Shown: piece after piece, positions 1 to 7,147 of the stretch | Layout: each line of letters starts with the position of its first letter | How positions within the stretch are numbered: position 1 is the first letter of the stretch | Assembly (NCBI RefSeq): GCF_002585305.1 | Contig: NZ_NUNF01000004.1 | Coordinates: 1 to 13,387, forward strand | Direction of reading: 5' to 3' | From: Bacillus sp. AFS037270 | Lineage (GTDB): Bacteria; Bacillota; Bacilli; Bacillales_B; DSM-18226 | Length of the DNA stretch: 13,387 nucleotides | Position numbers and translations under genes: made by a program | The notes under the pieces: generated by a model | What the model was told of the DNA's origin: nothing | The model's database searches: none | Seen by the model: only the letters and a program-made list of their open reading frames with translations

Positions 1-327
1 AACATCAACACTAATATACTTTTTGTATTAGTTAGTCTCGTTCAAAGATAACTGCTGTTACTGTTTCTCAAGTACAATCACATAAAATTTAGAGTAACGC
101 TAGAACAACTAAATTTATTCAATTAGGCTTTGCACTTTTTGTTTTTGTAATTAGTCTTGGACAAACAACATTAATTTTAACAAAAATGAAATCTCAAAAG
201 AAATCCAGACAAACATTTTACATATAAGCTGAGTGTTTCCTCAAAAGTAATGGAAATGTTACCAAATTGTCCCTGTCCATTAACTAAACTGTAAACAAGC
301 AATGTTATATTTATTACGGTCCTAGAT
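1..327. other. AT-rich stretch without a recognisable gene
   Basis: No open reading frame with a convincing start, ribosome binding site or protein family was found on either strand. The stretch is strongly AT-rich. Two loosely similar segments can be seen, one near 21-50 (TTTTTGTATTAGTTAGTCT) and one near 140-165 (TTTTTGTAATTAGTCT), but they are too imperfect to name as a repeat family. Confidence 0.5.
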
Positions 328-591
328 CTACCAATCTCTAACGAATGACATAGTTGTAAACCCTAGCAAAAAGCCCGGTTTTCCTATTCCTAGATACCGG
401 GCTTTTTGACGTTTGCTCTCACAATATGCAAACTTAATCAGTTTTTTTGCTTTTAATATCATCAAGTTCTCTTTAAGTTTTTCAAGTTCATTTTTGAGAT
501 CTAAATTTTGTAGCTTTGATCCATAAAGTCGTTCAAACAAACATCCTGATACCCAAGCCTGGTTGTCAAATCCAGCATCAAAAAAACTCAA
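328..591 (-). CDS. doubtful small ORF, 87 residues, unknown function
   Basis: I do not recognise this ORF. It can only begin at a TTG, because a TGA lies two codons upstream in frame, and the preceding bases give a weak ribosome binding site. The middle part (about residues 28-50, LDLKNELEKLKENL and following) is rich in Leu, Glu and Lys with heptad-like spacing, so it could form a short coiled coil. The last quarter runs through the strong stem-loop at 368-407, which is unusual for a functional gene. It may be the end of a decayed gene fused to a terminator, or a chance ORF. Confidence 0.25.
   Translation of the reverse strand: MSFFDAGFDNQAWVSGCLFERLYGSKLQNLDLKNELEKLKENLMILKAKKLIKFAYCESKRQKARYLGIGKPGFLLGFTTMSFVRDW
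368..407. terminator. strong bidirectional rho-independent terminator
   Basis: A perfect 12-bp inverted repeat, AAAAAGCCCGGT (368-379) and ACCGGGCTTTTT (396-407), encloses a 16-nt loop. The stem has a GC core flanked by an A-tract and a T-tract, so it should terminate transcription on both strands. It isolates the DNA to its left from the recombinase region to its right. Confidence 0.85.
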
Positions 592-718
592 TTGTCACTT
601 TTTCTAATTCAACTTTTTTCGCCAAGTGATTTCCCCTAAAATTCCTAAAATATGCACTGTATTATTTTTCCATCAAAAATGGTGGATTTCAAGAGGGAGG
701 TAAAAATATTTTTTCTAC

Positions 719-833
719 TGTTCCAAAAAGTCTACCCCGCGAAACGAATTGTCTGATAATTTAAGAGGACGCAAGATTAATATTTTAGAGTGTCCCAAAA
801 AGGTTGTTCCAAAACTTAAGCGGATAGGATACA
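719..833 (+). promoter_or_regulatory. candidate resolvase recombination site (res) upstream of the serine recombinase
   Basis: Several TGTNC-type half-sites occur in this stretch: TGTTCCAAAAAG at 719-730, TGTCTGATAATT at 750-761 facing AAGAGGACGCA at 763-773, TGTCCCAAAAAG at 791-802, and TGTTCCAAAACT at 805-816 facing a segment ending GGATACA at 827-833. Tn3/gamma-delta resolvase half-sites have the form TGTC(C/T)GATAATT, and res sites consist of two or three inverted-pair subsites directly before the resolvase gene. The 750-761 half-site fits that form very well. Assignment of subsites is my inference. The last subsite is close to a possible -10 (TATAAG, 843-848), which would allow self-repression. 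Confidence 0.45.
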
Positions 834-875
834 ATTTTGTAGTATAAGAGATTACATAAAAGGAAGGAAACGTCA

Positions 876-1025
876 ATGAAGAAGAAGAAAAGAGTTATAA
901 CATTATTGTGTGTAGGGCTCACCATAGGGGCTATTGTATGGGTGGCTAGTGTGGCCCATGAACTTAAAAGTATGATTACAGATTTGAATATTGATTATTA
1001 TGGTGATAACTATAAATCTAAATAG
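876..1025 (+). CDS. 49-residue single-pass membrane peptide, unknown function
   Basis: The ORF starts at an ATG preceded by AAGGAAGG at a normal spacing, a strong ribosome binding site. The product begins with a very basic MKKKKR segment, followed by one hydrophobic helix (about residues 7-27, VITLLCVGLTIGAIVWVA and following), then a short polar tail containing NIDYYGDNYKSK. The positive N-terminus suggests an N-in, C-out orientation or an uncleaved signal anchor. No family is recognised. It lies between the candidate res site and the serine recombinase and is probably co-transcribed with the latter. The good start signal and clear topology make it likely to be a real small gene. Confidence 0.6.
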   Translation: MKKKKRVITLLCVGLTIGAIVWVASVAHELKSMITDLNIDYYGDNYKSK

Positions 1026-1082
1026 GAAATAAGGAAAGGCAGCATGAACAAGGTAGAGTAAGTGAAACATGGGGGGATGAAA

Positions 1083-1661
1083 ATGATTTACGGATATGCT
1101 AGGGTCAGTTCCAAGGATCAGAATTTGGACACTCAGTTTGCAGCCCTTTCTAAATTCGGAGTCGATGAAATTGTACACGAAAAAATTTCTGGTGTATCCA
1201 AACAAAGACCAGAATTAGACAAGCTATTAGACAAGTTGGAATCTGGAGACACGATTGTAGTAATCCGGATGGACCTATTAGGAAGAAGCTCCAGACAGCT
1301 AATAGAATTGGTTGAGGATTTTGAAGCTAGGAATATTAATCTTGTGATTCTTGATATGAACATAGATACCAGGACGCCAACAGGAAAGTTCTTTTTAACA
1401 ATCATGGCTGGCTTTGCTGAAATGGAAAGGACCATTTTAAAAGAGAAACAGCGGAATGGAATCGAGATTGCTAAGAGTAAAGGTGTTTATGAAGGAAGAC
1501 CGAAGAAATACCACAAGAAACACGCTGGTCTTAAACACGCCATTGAGCTTTATAAATTGAACAAATACACGGTTAAAGAAATCACGGGAATGACTTCCGT
1601 CTCTAGATCTGCCTTGTATCGTGCTTTGAAGGAACAGGAAGAAAAGGAGCCGGTATTATAA
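1083..1661 (+). CDS. serine recombinase of the resolvase/invertase family, probably catalytically impaired
   Basis: The 192-residue product has the size and order of a Tn3/gamma-delta-type resolvase: an N-terminal catalytic domain starting MIYGYARVSS (Arg7 and nucleophile Ser9), QRPELDKLL, a central GDTIVV strand, the helix with GKFFLTIMAGFAEMER (about 101-116), a GRP hinge at 138-140, and a C-terminal helix-turn-helix (about 152-182, VKEITGMTSVSRSALYRAL). Such enzymes resolve cointegrates or invert DNA. The conserved D-R-L-G-R motif here reads D64-L65-L66-G67-R68, so the arginine matching gamma-delta Arg68 is a leucine (codon CTA, 1275-1277). That residue is essential in characterised resolvases. 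I chose ATG 1083 because GGGGGG lies 6 nt upstream and family members start right before the YARVS motif. GTG 1062 or ATG 1077 are possible. Confidence 0.9.
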   Translation: MIYGYARVSSKDQNLDTQFAALSKFGVDEIVHEKISGVSKQRPELDKLLDKLESGDTIVVIRMDLLGRSSRQLIELVEDFEARNINLVILDMNIDTRTPTGKFFLTIMAGFAEMERTILKEKQRNGIEIAKSKGVYEGRPKKYHKKHAGLKHAIELYKLNKYTVKEITGMTSVSRSALYRALKEQEEKEPVL

Positions 1662-1795
1662 TGGACCATATTTGGAATGGTTTAAAAGAATGGGAAAGCA
1701 TTTGGGAAGAACAGTTGCAAGCTGACAAGAATGGACCAGAGCATGAACATAAACAGCATAATCCTGTCTTCCCGACCAGTCGAACTGGATATTAA
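1661..1795 (+). CDS. 44-residue acidic/His-rich ORF coupled to the recombinase, unknown function
   Basis: The ATG overlaps the recombinase stop by one base (TAATG), a usual arrangement for translational coupling, and AAGGAG lies 11 nt upstream. The N-terminal half is Trp- and Glu-rich (IWNGLKEWESIWEEQLQA) and probably helical. The second half is polar and His-rich (PEHEHKQHN) and ends in PTSRTGY. No family is recognised. Its place directly behind the recombinase suggests a shared transcript, but no function follows from that. The ORF ends 14 bases before the tRNA-like sequence. Confidence 0.5.
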   Translation: MDHIWNGLKEWESIWEEQLQADKNGPEHEHKQHNPVFPTSRTGY

Positions 1796-1809
1796 CACTA
1801 TGGGGCCTT

Positions 1810-1882
1810 GGGGCCTTAGCTCAGCTGGGAGAGTACCTGCTTTGCACGCAGGAGGTCAGCGGTTCGAATCCTCTAAGGCGCG
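1810..1882 (+). tRNA. tRNA-Ala(UGC)-like gene with a damaged acceptor stem
   Basis: The 5' two thirds match a Bacillus tRNA-Ala: acceptor strand GGGGCCT, D arm GCTC/GAGT with GG in the loop, anticodon stem CCTGC/GCAGG with loop TTTGCAC (anticodon TGC), and T loop TTCGAAT. The 3' part is damaged. The T stem has a C-T mismatch (1860/1872). The expected acceptor partner AGGCTCC and the CCA are replaced by AAGGCGCG, giving only alternating pairs in the canonical register. A tandem copy of GGGGCCTT (1802-1809 and 1810-1817) marks the 5' end. It is probably a pseudo-tRNA or a former integration target, but a functional variant cannot be excluded. Confidence 0.65.
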
Positions 1883-1914
1883 TAAATGTAAAATTGGATA
1901 AAGATAACGAAAAT

Positions 1915-1950
1915 AAGCCCACTCGTTAATGAGTAGGCTTTTATTGTTTT
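1915..1950 (+). terminator. rho-independent terminator after the tRNA
   Basis: AAGCCCACTC (1915-1924) and GAGTAGGCTT (1931-1940) form a 10-bp stem with one C-A mismatch and a 6-nt loop, followed by TTATTGTTTT. It would end a transcript running through the recombinase, the 44-residue ORF and the tRNA. Confidence 0.75.
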
Positions 1951-2046
1951 AATGCTGTAGCTTTAAAATAAAGTTTGATTAAAATCCTGTATTAATTAGA
2001 GTTTTTCTTTTTATGTTCTTACCGATGTTGTAAGGTAATGGTGAAT

Positions 2047-2111
2047 AGATTGTGAATATTTTCACTTAAACTAACTGGGCAGTTTAGTTTAAGTGTAATA
2101 ATTCACAATCT
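2047..2111. repeat. 65-bp nested palindrome at the left edge of the sugar module
   Basis: Two perfect inverted repeats are nested: AGATTGTGAAT/ATTCACAATCT (11 bp, 2047-2057 and 2101-2111) outside, and CACTTAAACTAA/TTAGTTTAAGTG (12 bp, 2063-2074 and 2084-2095) inside, with a 9-nt loop CTGGGCAGT. There is no T-tract, so it does not look like a terminator. The arms recur at 10549-10576. Each arm also contains a TTGTGAA-N4-TTCAC-like half resembling Rex or Fnr boxes, but no promoter is nearby. Confidence 0.8.
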
Positions 2112-2298
2112 AAATTAATATTTTTAGTTAAAGACAATAAGTTAATGCATTTTCCTAACATAATTCTTATTCTTCACAAAAATCCACCCCACCATTAGGC
2201 AGGGGATTCAGGTTGTTTAACACCTACTAAAATTATTCAAATTCAATAAACATAATAAACACTTATATTCAGGAGTTAAGTGAGGTGACTGGACACAA

Positions 2299-3114
2299 TC
2301 ATTGGTTCTTTCGATACTCTGAAGGAGTACACTTTTTAATTTTCTTGAATGTTTTTGAAAATAGGAGTACATCATTATATCCCACTGAACGGGAAATATC
2401 CCCAATTTTAAGCGTAGAATCCGTTAGCAGAAAACATGCTTTCTCTATTCTTAAACTTAATAAAAACTCTTGCGGCGATTTATTGAGATATTGCTTAAAT
2501 AAACGATGAAGATAGGAACGGTCAATTGAAATATATTTAGCGATATCATTTACTGTAATGTAATGCGTGTAATTTTGTTCAATAAAGAGTATCGCATCTT
2601 CGATATACTTTTGCTTTTTTACCTCAATGGTGACTCCACGATTCGGAAAGAGTTCACACAATATATATATAAATTCATAAAGCTTTGAAGTTAATAGCAA
2701 GTCCTTATTAGACGATAGCGTTGATGCCATTATGATACTATCCATACATTGGTTTAGTTTATTGTCATGATCGAACGTAAAAATCGGTTGATCCATAGAT
2801 AAACTTGATCTGTTTAAATATTCCTTTGCTTTTACTCCACTGAAACCAATCCATTTATATTCCCATGGATCCTCAACATCTGCTTCATAATAAATTAAAA
2901 TGTTTGGCTCAATTAAGAACGCTTCATTTTTTCCTAGATGATAGATTTTATCATGTACTTTAAAAATCCCTTTTCCTTTTAAAATATAGTGAATTATGTA
3001 TCCGCTTCGTATCGCTGGACCATAAGAATATTTACTTATACAAGCTTCTCTACCGCATGTGTACAAATTTAGATCTAAATTGTTATGAGAAGGATTGGAA
3101 AAGTTTAAAATCAT
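2299..3114 (-). CDS. AraC-family transcriptional regulator of the MsmR/RafR type
   Basis: The 271-residue protein has an N-terminal cupin-like sugar-sensing domain (about residues 25-165, including GYIIHYILKGKGIF and DPWEYKWIGFSG, both typical of MsmR/RafR-type regulators). Two C-terminal helix-turn-helix motifs follow, about 188-208 (VNDIAKYISIDRSYLHRLFK) and 236-258 (IGDISRSVGYNDVLLFSKTF), ending TPSEYRKNQ. Relatives activate raffinose, melibiose or multiple-sugar operons when the sugar binds. I chose ATG 3114 because GAGGTG lies 6 nt upstream; an extension to 3183 lacks such a signal. It is divergent from the alpha-galactosidase, 207 bp away, and is the only regulator near the sugar genes, so it is likely their activator. 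This is an inference from family and position. Confidence 0.88.
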   Translation of the reverse strand: MILNFSNPSHNNLDLNLYTCGREACISKYSYGPAIRSGYIIHYILKGKGIFKVHDKIYHLGKNEAFLIEPNILIYYEADVEDPWEYKWIGFSGVKAKEYLNRSSLSMDQPIFTFDHDNKLNQCMDSIIMASTLSSNKDLLLTSKLYEFIYILCELFPNRGVTIEVKKQKYIEDAILFIEQNYTHYITVNDIAKYISIDRSYLHRLFKQYLNKSPQEFLLSLRIEKACFLLTDSTLKIGDISRSVGYNDVLLFSKTFKKIKKCTPSEYRKNQ

Positions 3115-3129
3115 TGTGTCACCTCTAAT

Positions 3130-3143
3130 TGAAAATGTTTGCA
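3130..3143. promoter_or_regulatory. candidate cre site for catabolite repression (CcpA)
   Basis: TGAAAATGTTTGCA matches the Bacillus cre consensus TGWAARCGYTWNCW at 13 of 14 positions; the central C is T. It lies just upstream of the regulator's ribosome binding site, in the divergent region facing the alpha-galactosidase. Binding of CcpA here would reduce regulator expression when glucose is present. The site is called from pattern only. Confidence 0.5.
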
Positions 3144-3239
3144 AGTTATCACATCGTTCCATATTCAGTCTACATAATACCATATTAATATCTAATTAAA
3201 ACTATTAAAATGAACCCATAAGCATTAAGTGAAACAACA

Positions 3240-3290
3240 TATTTCAATAAACAGTATAAGGTGGAGTTACACATTGTTTTCGTTGAAATA
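3240..3290 (+). promoter_or_regulatory. probable activator-dependent promoter region of the alpha-galactosidase gene
   Basis: TATAAG at 3255-3260 is a plausible -10 element, but no good -35 lies 16-18 bp upstream, as expected for a promoter that needs an activator. An 8-bp inverted repeat, TATTTCAA (3240-3247) and TTGAAATA (3283-3290), brackets it and could bind the divergent AraC protein. Both calls are inferred. Confidence 0.3.
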
Positions 3291-3321
3291 ATTGATGCTT
3301 ACTTATGTGGGGGAGGTCGTT

Positions 3322-5514
3322 ATGACTATTTACATCGATGATGAACAACTTTTATTTCATTTGCAAGGAAAAAACACGAGTTATGTTATGCAGGTTATAC
3401 GAGATGGCTATTTAGCTCACTTATATTGGGGGAAGAGTGTTCACAAATATCGCGGAAACAACAAAATTATCTTTATGGATCGAGTTTTTTCTCCTAATCC
3501 AGATGCGTCAGATCGAACATTTTCGCTAGATACGCTACCTCAGGAGTATCCGGCATATGGAAATGGTGACTTTAGAACTCCATCTTATCAAATACAATTA
3601 GAGAATGGCTCTACCGTGACCGACCTTCGTTATAAGGAATACCGAGTGAATAAAGGTAAGCCAAAATTGAAAGGGTTACCATCCACTTATGTAGAGGATG
3701 AAAATGAGACGGAAACACTAGAAATCATCATGGAAGATAAATTGCTGGGACTGACTGTTACGTTAACATATAGTTTGTATGAAGATCGAGATGTTATCAC
3801 TAGATCTGTTCAGTTTGATAATCAAGGATCACAAAATTTAAAAATGCTTCGAGCGCTAAGTGCAAATGTTGATTTTCGTGATGATGAATATGAATTAATC
3901 ACATTGTATGGTGCTCATAGTAATGAGAAAAATATTGAGAGACGTAAAATTGTACCAGGGATTCAAATGGTTGATAGTTGCCGGGGAGCTAGCAGTCCTC
4001 AACAAGCGCCGTTTTTGGCATTAGTAAGAAAAGGGACTGATGAAGATCAAGGTGAAGTGTATGCGTTTAACCTTGTGTATAGCGGGAATTTTACAGCACA
4101 AGTTCAAGTGGATCCATATCGCAATACAAGAGTATCTATAGGGATTAATCCTTTCGATTTCTCATGGTTATTAGAGCCGGGGGAAACCTTTCAAACGCCT
4201 GAAATTGTAATGGTTTACACAGAAAAAGGATTAGGCGATATGTCCAGAATTTATCACGAATTGTATAGTAAAAGACTATGTCGTGGATTATTTCGGGACA
4301 AGGTACGTCCAATACTAATTAATAATTGGGAAGCCACTTATTTTGATTTTAATAAAGAAAAAATTGAACAAATTGCCAATGAAGCAAAACAAGTAGGAAT
4401 AGAACTATTTGTATTAGATGATGGATGGTTTGGAAAACGTGATGACAGCAAAAGCTCGTTAGGGGATTGGGTAGTCAATCAACGTAAACTTCCGAATGGT
4501 TTAGTAGATCTTGCAAACCGCGTTCGTAATCTTGGTATGGAGTTTGGTTTATGGTTTGAACCTGAAATGGTTTCTATTGATAGTGAATTATATAGAAATC
4601 ATCCAGATTGGTGTTTACATGTACCAGGTCGCCCACATACGTTAGGGCGAAATCAACTCATTTTGGATTTATCGAGGCAGGAAGTCTGTGATTACGTAAT
4701 TAAAGCGTTGTCAGATATTTTATCGAGTGCTCCGATAACCTATGTAAAATGGGATATGAATCGTCATATGACGGATATAGGGTCAATAGCGTTACAACCC
4801 GAACGACAGCGTGAAACGGCTCACCGCTATATGTTAGGACTATACAAAATAATGGAAGAAATTACAACAAAATTTCCTAATATATTGTTTGAGAGTTGTT
4901 CGAGTGGTGGAGGTCGCTTTGACGCAGGGATGCTTTATTATATGCCGCAAACATGGACAAGCGATAACACAGATGCGATGTGTCGTTTGAAAATTCAATT
5001 TGGTACAAGCCTTGTTTATCCACCGATTACAATGGGGGCGCACGTTTCATCTGTCCCAAATCATCAAGTTGGAAGAATTACTTCACTTGAGACAAGAGGA
5101 TATGTCGCCATGGCTGGGAATTTCGGTTATGAGCTAGACTTAACAAAGTTAACAGAGGAAGAAAAAGAAGTAGTTAAACAACAAATTGCTTTGTATAAAG
5201 AGATTCGACCACTTATTCAATTTGGTAGATTTTATAGAATATTTAATCCCTTTGATGGGAATGAAGCTGCATGGAACTTTGTTTCTGAAGATCGATCAGA
5301 AGTAGCAGCTAGTTATTTCAAAGTATTATCTCAACCAGCAGCTCCTCTTCGAACTATAAAACTTAAAGGGGTACATCCAGATTATGTTTATCAAAATGTT
5401 GAGACAGGAGAGTTGTTTGGAGGAGATGAGTTGATGAATGTTGGTATTACACTGCCAAGTATCAAGCAAGACTTTTTAAGTATGTTCTGGAGATTTAAAA
5501 AGCATAGTATCTAA
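3322..5514 (+). CDS. agaN: alpha-galactosidase, glycoside hydrolase family 36
   Basis: The enzyme removes terminal alpha-1,6-galactose from melibiose, raffinose and stachyose. At 730 residues it has the length of the cytoplasmic Geobacillus AgaB/AgaN enzymes. Regions in order: N-terminal beta-sandwich (about 1-300), TIM barrel (about 310-650, with LINNWEATYFDF and ELFVLDDGWFGKRDD), and a short C-terminal beta domain. The nucleophile is Asp478 in YVKWDMNR and the acid/base is Asp548 in SDNTDAMCR, at the positions reported for AgaB. SSGGGRFDAG supplies substrate contacts. There is no signal peptide, so it acts in the cytoplasm. ATG 3322 has GGGGGAGG at good spacing; the TTG ten codons upstream has none. 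It is transcribed divergently from the AraC gene. The symbol is by similarity of type, not by database match. Confidence 0.95.
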   Translation: MTIYIDDEQLLFHLQGKNTSYVMQVIRDGYLAHLYWGKSVHKYRGNNKIIFMDRVFSPNPDASDRTFSLDTLPQEYPAYGNGDFRTPSYQIQLENGSTVTDLRYKEYRVNKGKPKLKGLPSTYVEDENETETLEIIMEDKLLGLTVTLTYSLYEDRDVITRSVQFDNQGSQNLKMLRALSANVDFRDDEYELITLYGAHSNEKNIERRKIVPGIQMVDSCRGASSPQQAPFLALVRKGTDEDQGEVYAFNLVYSGNFTAQVQVDPYRNTRVSIGINPFDFSWLLEPGETFQTPEIVMVYTEKGLGDMSRIYHELYSKRLCRGLFRDKVRPILINNWEATYFDFNKEKIEQIANEAKQVGIELFVLDDGWFGKRDDSKSSLGDWVVNQRKLPNGLVDLANRVRNLGMEFGLWFEPEMVSIDSELYRNHPDWCLHVPGRPHTLGRNQLILDLSRQEVCDYVIKALSDILSSAPITYVKWDMNRHMTDIGSIALQPERQRETAHRYMLGLYKIMEEITTKFPNILFESCSSGGGRFDAGMLYYMPQTWTSDNTDAMCRLKIQFGTSLVYPPITMGAHVSSVPNHQVGRITSLETRGYVAMAGNFGYELDLTKLTEEEKEVVKQQIALYKEIRPLIQFGRFYRIFNPFDGNEAAWNFVSEDRSEVAASYFKVLSQPAAPLRTIKLKGVHPDYVYQNVETGELFGGDELMNVGITLPSIKQDFLSMFWRFKKHSI

Positions 5515-5642
5515 AGCAGTACAAGTAAATAATATTTATGCCGTATTTTCTACCATACATGGTTACTCTGATCCATAATTATATATTTTAAAAATCTCCC
5601 ATATTGTTAAAATTTAGGAACAGATTGAAGTAGTCTTATATG

Positions 5643-5664
5643 TTAATTTGCTTTTGTAAATTAA
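5643..5664. promoter_or_regulatory. inverted repeat in the gap before the sucrose-6-phosphate hydrolase
   Basis: TTAATTT (5643-5649) and AAATTAA (5658-5664) form a 7-bp inverted repeat in the 278-bp gap between the alpha-galactosidase stop and the chosen GH32 start. The gap has no clear terminator and no SacT/LicT-type antiterminator hairpin that I can see. The repeat could be an operator for a second promoter, but in such AT-rich DNA it could also arise by chance. Confidence 0.25.
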
Positions 5665-5792
5665 GCTATTAATAAGTTCCACATTTTTGTTATTTCCCTA
5701 TTATGAGATTTTTTTATGGTGTTAAACTGTTTTGTAAAAAAGTAATTAAAGAATTTAAAATAGAACATTTTTGTAGGAGAGTGGGATGTTTT

Positions 5793-7136
5793 TTGAGGAA
5801 TCCTTATAAAATGACCTATCATATAGAGCCAGGTAGGGGTTTGATGAATGATCCAAATGGTTTAATTTGGTTCAAAGGTAAGTATTATTTTTTCCACCAA
5901 TGGAATCGTTTTGATATGAATCATCATTACAAAGAGTGGGGGTTGTTTACTTCAACTAATATGATTGATTGGACCAATCAGGGTTCTGCTATTCTTCCGG
6001 ATAGAAAATTGGATCGAAATGGTGTTTATTCAGGTAGCAGTATAGAACATAATGGAGAGATGTATTTATTCTATACTGGAAACGTAAAAAAAAATGGGGA
6101 AAGAAAAAGCTATCAGTGCATTAGTACATCTAAAAATGGTCGGACTTTTATTAAAGAAGAAAGTGTAATTGAAACGCCCGCAGAGTTTACGGAACACCAT
6201 CGAGATCCAAAAGTGTGGAGAGGTGAAAATAATTGGTGGATGGTTGTAGGTGCTCAAACGAAAGAGAGGAAAGGCGCGATTGCACTCTACTCTTCTTGTG
6301 ACTTGTTGCATTGGAAATATGAGAATATTTTGTACGATCAACAGTTAGACAATATGTGTGAGTGCCCAGATTTATTTTCAATAAATGGTGAAACAGATAT
6401 ATTGCTTTGTTGTCCTCAAGTGAGACCAGAAATAGATGATGATTTAACAGGTGTTTCCAGTTATGCAGCGTTTATATCTGGAAAATTTGATGAAAAAACA
6501 AAAAAATTTCTACCAAAAGGTTCTTTAGAATTACTGGACTATGGATTTGATTTCTATGCACCTCAATCTTTTTCAGATCATAAAGGGAGACGAATTTTGG
6601 TGGGATGGATGTCTCGAATGTCTGAGATAGAGGAGTATTTATGCCCTACTAAACAATATGGTTATTTGCATTGTTTGACTTTACCACGTGTTGTAACATT
6701 GAAAAATGGAAAAATTCAACAACTACCTATTGAAGAAGTTAAACAACTGAGAAAACGTAAACAGAAATTCACATCTTCTCAAGGTCGTTTTGAATTAGAA
6801 AGTGGGCGATTTGAACTAGAGTTGAGTAGAAAAGATTGTTCTAGTGATTTTCATTTGTTTTTGAGAGATTGCTCAGTAGAGATTCATTATTATGGTAAGA
6901 AAAACGTATTGTCTGTCACGCGGGTGAATTGGGTAGCCAATAAAAAGGAAACGAAAGTAAAACAGGTTCAAAGCCTGTCACAAATGAGTATTTTTAGTGA
7001 TAACTCCTCTATCGAAATATTTGTGAATGATGGAGAATGCGTTTTTTCATTAAGATACTTTACTGAGGAAGAGAATTTAAGTGTGAAATATGCCGGATTA
7101 CAGCAAGAAGGAGAATTACTTTATTTCGCATTTTAG
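5793..7136 (+). CDS. scrB: sucrose-6-phosphate hydrolase, glycoside hydrolase family 32
   Basis: The enzyme cleaves sucrose-6-phosphate made by the PTS permease into glucose-6-phosphate and fructose. GH32 motifs in order: nucleophile Asp20 in LMNDPNG, Asp138 in HRDPKV (transition-state stabiliser), acid/base Glu190 in CECPD, and YAPQSF, followed by a C-terminal beta-sandwich with SSIEIFVNDGE. No signal peptide is seen, which fits an intracellular enzyme. The start is uncertain. TTG 5793 (447 residues) has AGGAG 13 nt upstream and keeps the family's RNPY segment. ATG 5811 (441 residues) has AGGA at better spacing. ATG 5703 has no ribosome binding site and adds a basic, unconserved extension. 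The stop is 11 nt before the PTS start, so the two form an operon. Other GH32 activities, such as fructanase, are less likely given the PTS partner. Confidence 0.9.
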   Translation: MRNPYKMTYHIEPGRGLMNDPNGLIWFKGKYYFFHQWNRFDMNHHYKEWGLFTSTNMIDWTNQGSAILPDRKLDRNGVYSGSSIEHNGEMYLFYTGNVKKNGERKSYQCISTSKNGRTFIKEESVIETPAEFTEHHRDPKVWRGENNWWMVVGAQTKERKGAIALYSSCDLLHWKYENILYDQQLDNMCECPDLFSINGETDILLCCPQVRPEIDDDLTGVSSYAAFISGKFDEKTKKFLPKGSLELLDYGFDFYAPQSFSDHKGRRILVGWMSRMSEIEEYLCPTKQYGYLHCLTLPRVVTLKNGKIQQLPIEEVKQLRKRKQKFTSSQGRFELESGRFELELSRKDCSSDFHLFLRDCSVEIHYYGKKNVLSVTRVNWVANKKETKVKQVQSLSQMSIFSDNSSIEIFVNDGECVFSLRYFTEEENLSVKYAGLQQEGELLYFAF

Positions 7137-7147
7137 GAGATGAGAAT

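Noticed and set aside
903..1205. 100-codon minus-strand ORF over the membrane peptide and recombinase start
   Set aside because: It runs antisense to two better supported plus-strand genes and shows no family motif.
1133..1435. 100-codon minus-strand ORF inside the serine recombinase
   Set aside because: It lies wholly within a confident gene on the other strand and has no recognisable product.
2181..2208. Hairpin AAT..CCCC/GGGGATT thought to be an IS200/IS605 end
   Set aside because: Only four plus three pairs with a bulge, and no transposase or TnpB sequence nearby.
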